Shown: in pieces, positions 15,749 to 17,246 of the stretch
Numbering within the stretch: the stretch's first letter is position 1
Layout of the letters: every line of letters starts with the position of its first letter
Assembly: GCA_964411425.1 (NCBI GenBank)
Contig: CAYPKW010000053.1
Location: 1-17,246 of the forward strand
Direction of reading: 5' to 3'
DNA from: CAYPKW01 sp964411425
GTDB lineage: Bacteria; Pseudomonadota; Alphaproteobacteria; Dongiales; Dongiaceae
Length of the DNA: 17,246 nucleotides
Position numbers and translations under genes: made by a program
The notes under the pieces: generated by a model
What the model saw: only the letters and a program-made list of their open reading frames with translations
What the model was told of the DNA's origin: nothing
The model's database searches: none

Positions 15749-17152
15749 GTGCTGCGCGCCTTCGTCTACTTTCTTAAACTCGCGGCGGTGGTCGCGGCCG
15801 CGGTATGGGTGGTCGAGCGGCCCGGCGCGGTCAGCCTGCAATGGCTCGGCTATCGCATCGACACCACCATCGGCGTGCTGCTCGCGGCACTCCTGCTGCT
15901 GCTGGTCGCGGCCGGCCTCGGCTATCGGCTGTGGCGCTTCGCGGCGCGCTCGCCCGGCGAGCTCGCGCGGGCGCGCGAGGACCGGCGCCGGCGCCGCGGC
16001 TTCCAGGCGTTGAGCCAGGGCATGGTGGCGGTGGCCGCCGGCGACGCGGCCGAGGCGCGGCGCCTCGCGCAACGCACTCTCGCGCTGTCGCGGGAGCCGC
16101 TCGCCCTGCTTCTAGCGGCGCAGGCGGCCCAGCTCGGCGGCGACGAGGCGGCGGCCGCGCGCTACTTCACCGCCATGCTGCGACGGCGCGAGACCTCGTT
16201 CCTGGCGCTGCGCGGGCTGTTGGGCCAGGCGATGCGCGAGGGCGACGACGCCAAGGCGTTGCGGCTCGCGCTGCGCGCCCACGACGAGAAGCCGAACGCC
16301 GCCTGGGCCGTCAAGACGCTGCTCGACCTGCGGCTCAAGACGGGCCAATGGCAGGCGGCCGAGGGGACGCTGAAGGACGCCGTCAAGCTGAAGGCGGTGG
16401 ACGCGGCCGCCGGGCGGCGCATGCGCGCCTTGATCCTGGCCGAGCGCGCGCTCGCTCCTGGCCGGCCGGAGGAGCTGCTGGCGCTGGCCGAGGAGGCGGC
16501 GCGGCTCGCCCCCGACTTGGTTCCGGCGCGCGCGGCCCATGCGCGGCTGCTGGCGGCGGTGGGGCGCGACCGCGCGGCGGCGAAGGCGATCGAGCAAGCG
16601 TGGAGCGCCGCGGCGCACCCCGAGCTTGCCGCGGTGTACGCCGCCTTGCAACCGGACGAGACGCCGCTCGAGCGTGCGCACCGCTTCGAGAAGCTGGCCC
16701 TCCGCAACCCGGCCGCCCGCGACAGCCAGTTGGCGTTGGGCGCGGCGGCGCTCGAGGCGGGGCTGTGGGGCGAGGCGCGCCGCGAGCTCGAGCGCGCGCT
16801 GGCCGAGCCGGGCGCGCTCACCGTGGGCCTCGCGCAACTGATGGCCCGGCTCGAGGAGGGCGAGGGCGCGGACGCGGCGGCGCGGCGCTGGCTCGTCGCC
16901 GCCTCCGAGGCGGCGCCCGACCCGGCGTGGTTGTGCGAGCGCTGCGGCACGCCTACGCCTCACTGGCGGGCGCTCTGCGGCAACTGCGGCGCGTTCGACG
17001 GGCTCGTGTGGCGCCAGCCGCCCGCCGCCCGCCTGCCCGCGGCGCTGCCGGCGCGGGCCCAGCCGGTCGCACTGCCGGCCGCCACCGCGCCGGCTGAGGC
17101 TGAACCCGCGATCGAGGCTCCGTCGGTTGACGCCGCCCGGCTGGTCAATTAG
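15749..17152 (+). CDS. hemY: HemY family inner-membrane TPR protein with C-terminal CxxC ribbon
   Basis: 467 residues from a GTG preceded by GGGAGG. The alphaproteobacterial/E. coli-type HemY is a heme-operon membrane protein of unclear biochemical role, unrelated to the protoporphyrinogen oxidase also called HemY. Two N-terminal transmembrane helices (about 5-22 and 40-58) enclose the family motif VERPGAVSLQWLGYRIDT, followed by a basic patch (65-85) and a TPR-like helical domain (about 85-390) including RRRGFQALSQGMVAVAAGD. The C-terminus carries WLCERCGTPTPHW and CGNCGAFDGLVW: C396/C399 and C410/C413, spaced CX2C-X10-CX2C, a rubredoxin/zinc-ribbon-like knuckle similar to that of LapB (YciM). 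A Pro/Ala tail ends the protein. Last protein gene of the hem operon; its stop lies within the candidate tRNA promoter. Confidence 0.92.
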   Translation: MLRAFVYFLKLAAVVAAAVWVVERPGAVSLQWLGYRIDTTIGVLLAALLLLLVAAGLGYRLWRFAARSPGELARAREDRRRRRGFQALSQGMVAVAAGDAAEARRLAQRTLALSREPLALLLAAQAAQLGGDEAAAARYFTAMLRRRETSFLALRGLLGQAMREGDDAKALRLALRAHDEKPNAAWAVKTLLDLRLKTGQWQAAEGTLKDAVKLKAVDAAAGRRMRALILAERALAPGRPEELLALAEEAARLAPDLVPARAAHARLLAAVGRDRAAAKAIEQAWSAAAHPELAAVYAALQPDETPLERAHRFEKLALRNPAARDSQLALGAAALEAGLWGEARRELERALAEPGALTVGLAQLMARLEEGEGADAAARRWLVAASEAAPDPAWLCERCGTPTPHWRALCGNCGAFDGLVWRQPPAARLPAALPARAQPVALPAATAPAEAEPAIEAPSVDAARLVN

Positions 17153-17155
17153 CGT
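17127..17155 (+). promoter_or_regulatory. Candidate promoter of tRNA-Thr inside the end of hemY
   Basis: TTGACG (17127-17132), a 17-bp spacer and TAGCGT (17150-17155) form a promoter with a good -35 and weak -10, predicting a start near 17162, seven bases before the tRNA. The hemY stop codon TAG is the first half of the -10. Only 16 bases separate hemY from the tRNA, so co-transcription with the hem operon is the alternative. Confidence 0.45.
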
Positions 17156-17168
17156 CCTCGCCCGCCGC

Positions 17169-17243
17169 GCCGCCGTAGCTCAGGGGTAGAGCAGCGCATT
17201 CGTAATGCGCGGGTCGGGGGTTCAAATCCCTCCGGCGGCACCA
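17169..17243 (+). tRNA. tRNA-Thr (anticodon CGT), CCA encoded
   Basis: Full cloverleaf: the 7-bp acceptor GCCGCCG/CGGCGGC (17169-17175 with 17233-17239), D stem GCTC/GAGC, anticodon stem GCGCA/TGCGC with loop TTCGTAA giving anticodon CGT at 17201-17203, variable loop GGGTC, T stem GGGGG/CCCTC with one G-T pair and loop TTCAAAT. Discriminator A17240 is followed by genomic CCA. G1-C72 and C2-G71 fit threonine identity. It reads ACG codons. The window ends three bases later. Confidence 0.96.
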
Positions 17244-17246
17244 GTC

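Overview
The window is very GC-rich and densely coded on both strands. Its gene content (an alphaproteobacterial-type heme operon hemC / hemD / mitofilin-like / hemY, a heparinase II/III gene coupled to rpe and rsmB, and tsaD-gpsA-YciI-EVE divergent from hemC) points to an alphaproteobacterium, most likely Rhodospirillales-like. This is inferred from gene order and protein style, not from a marker phylogeny. No intergenic gap exceeds about 110 bases, so there are no long empty stretches. Bases 1-68 hold nothing I can identify.

Layout. (1) 69-3737, minus strand: rsmB, then rpe, then a heparinase II/III-family gene that overlaps rpe in a TGATG junction with a 22-bp perfect palindrome just inside it. 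(2) 3843-6376, plus strand: a 102-residue lipoprotein, an apparently collapsed remnant of a SPINDLY-type O-GlcNAc transferase, and a seven-TPR protein with a GT9-like glycosyltransferase domain, joined to the remnant by a GTGA overlap. (3) 6401-6944: a secreted staphylococcal-nuclease homologue with its own AT-rich promoter, convergent with acs. (4) 6951-8891, minus strand: acetyl-CoA synthetase, with a candidate promoter and two dyads upstream. (5) 8992-9951, minus strand: a two-gene toxin-antitoxin-like module made of a PIN-domain (VapC-type) protein and an unusual upstream partner combining a SeqA-N-like segment with a RAMA-like domain. A near-consensus promoter in an AT-rich island drives it. 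It looks like a recent insertion between acs and EVE. (6) 10046-12814, minus strand: a tightly coupled run tsaD-gpsA-YciI-EVE. (7) 12897-17152, plus strand: hemC, a single ORF fusing HemD to a mitofilin/Mic60-like membrane protein, and hemY with a C-terminal CxxC-CxxC ribbon. A tRNA-Thr(CGT) follows, whose candidate promoter is embedded in the end of hemY.

How the genes fit together. HemC and the HemD domain perform consecutive steps to uroporphyrinogen III. The Mic60-like and HemY parts are inner-membrane proteins of the same operon. RsmB (16S rRNA methylation), TsaD (tRNA t6A) and the tRNA are translation functions; rpe, gpsA and acs are central metabolism. The most notable observations are the HemD-Mic60 fusion, the RAMA-type antitoxin candidate with its PIN partner beside an EVE gene, and the collapsed O-GlcNAc-transferase remnant beside an intact TPR-glycosyltransferase.
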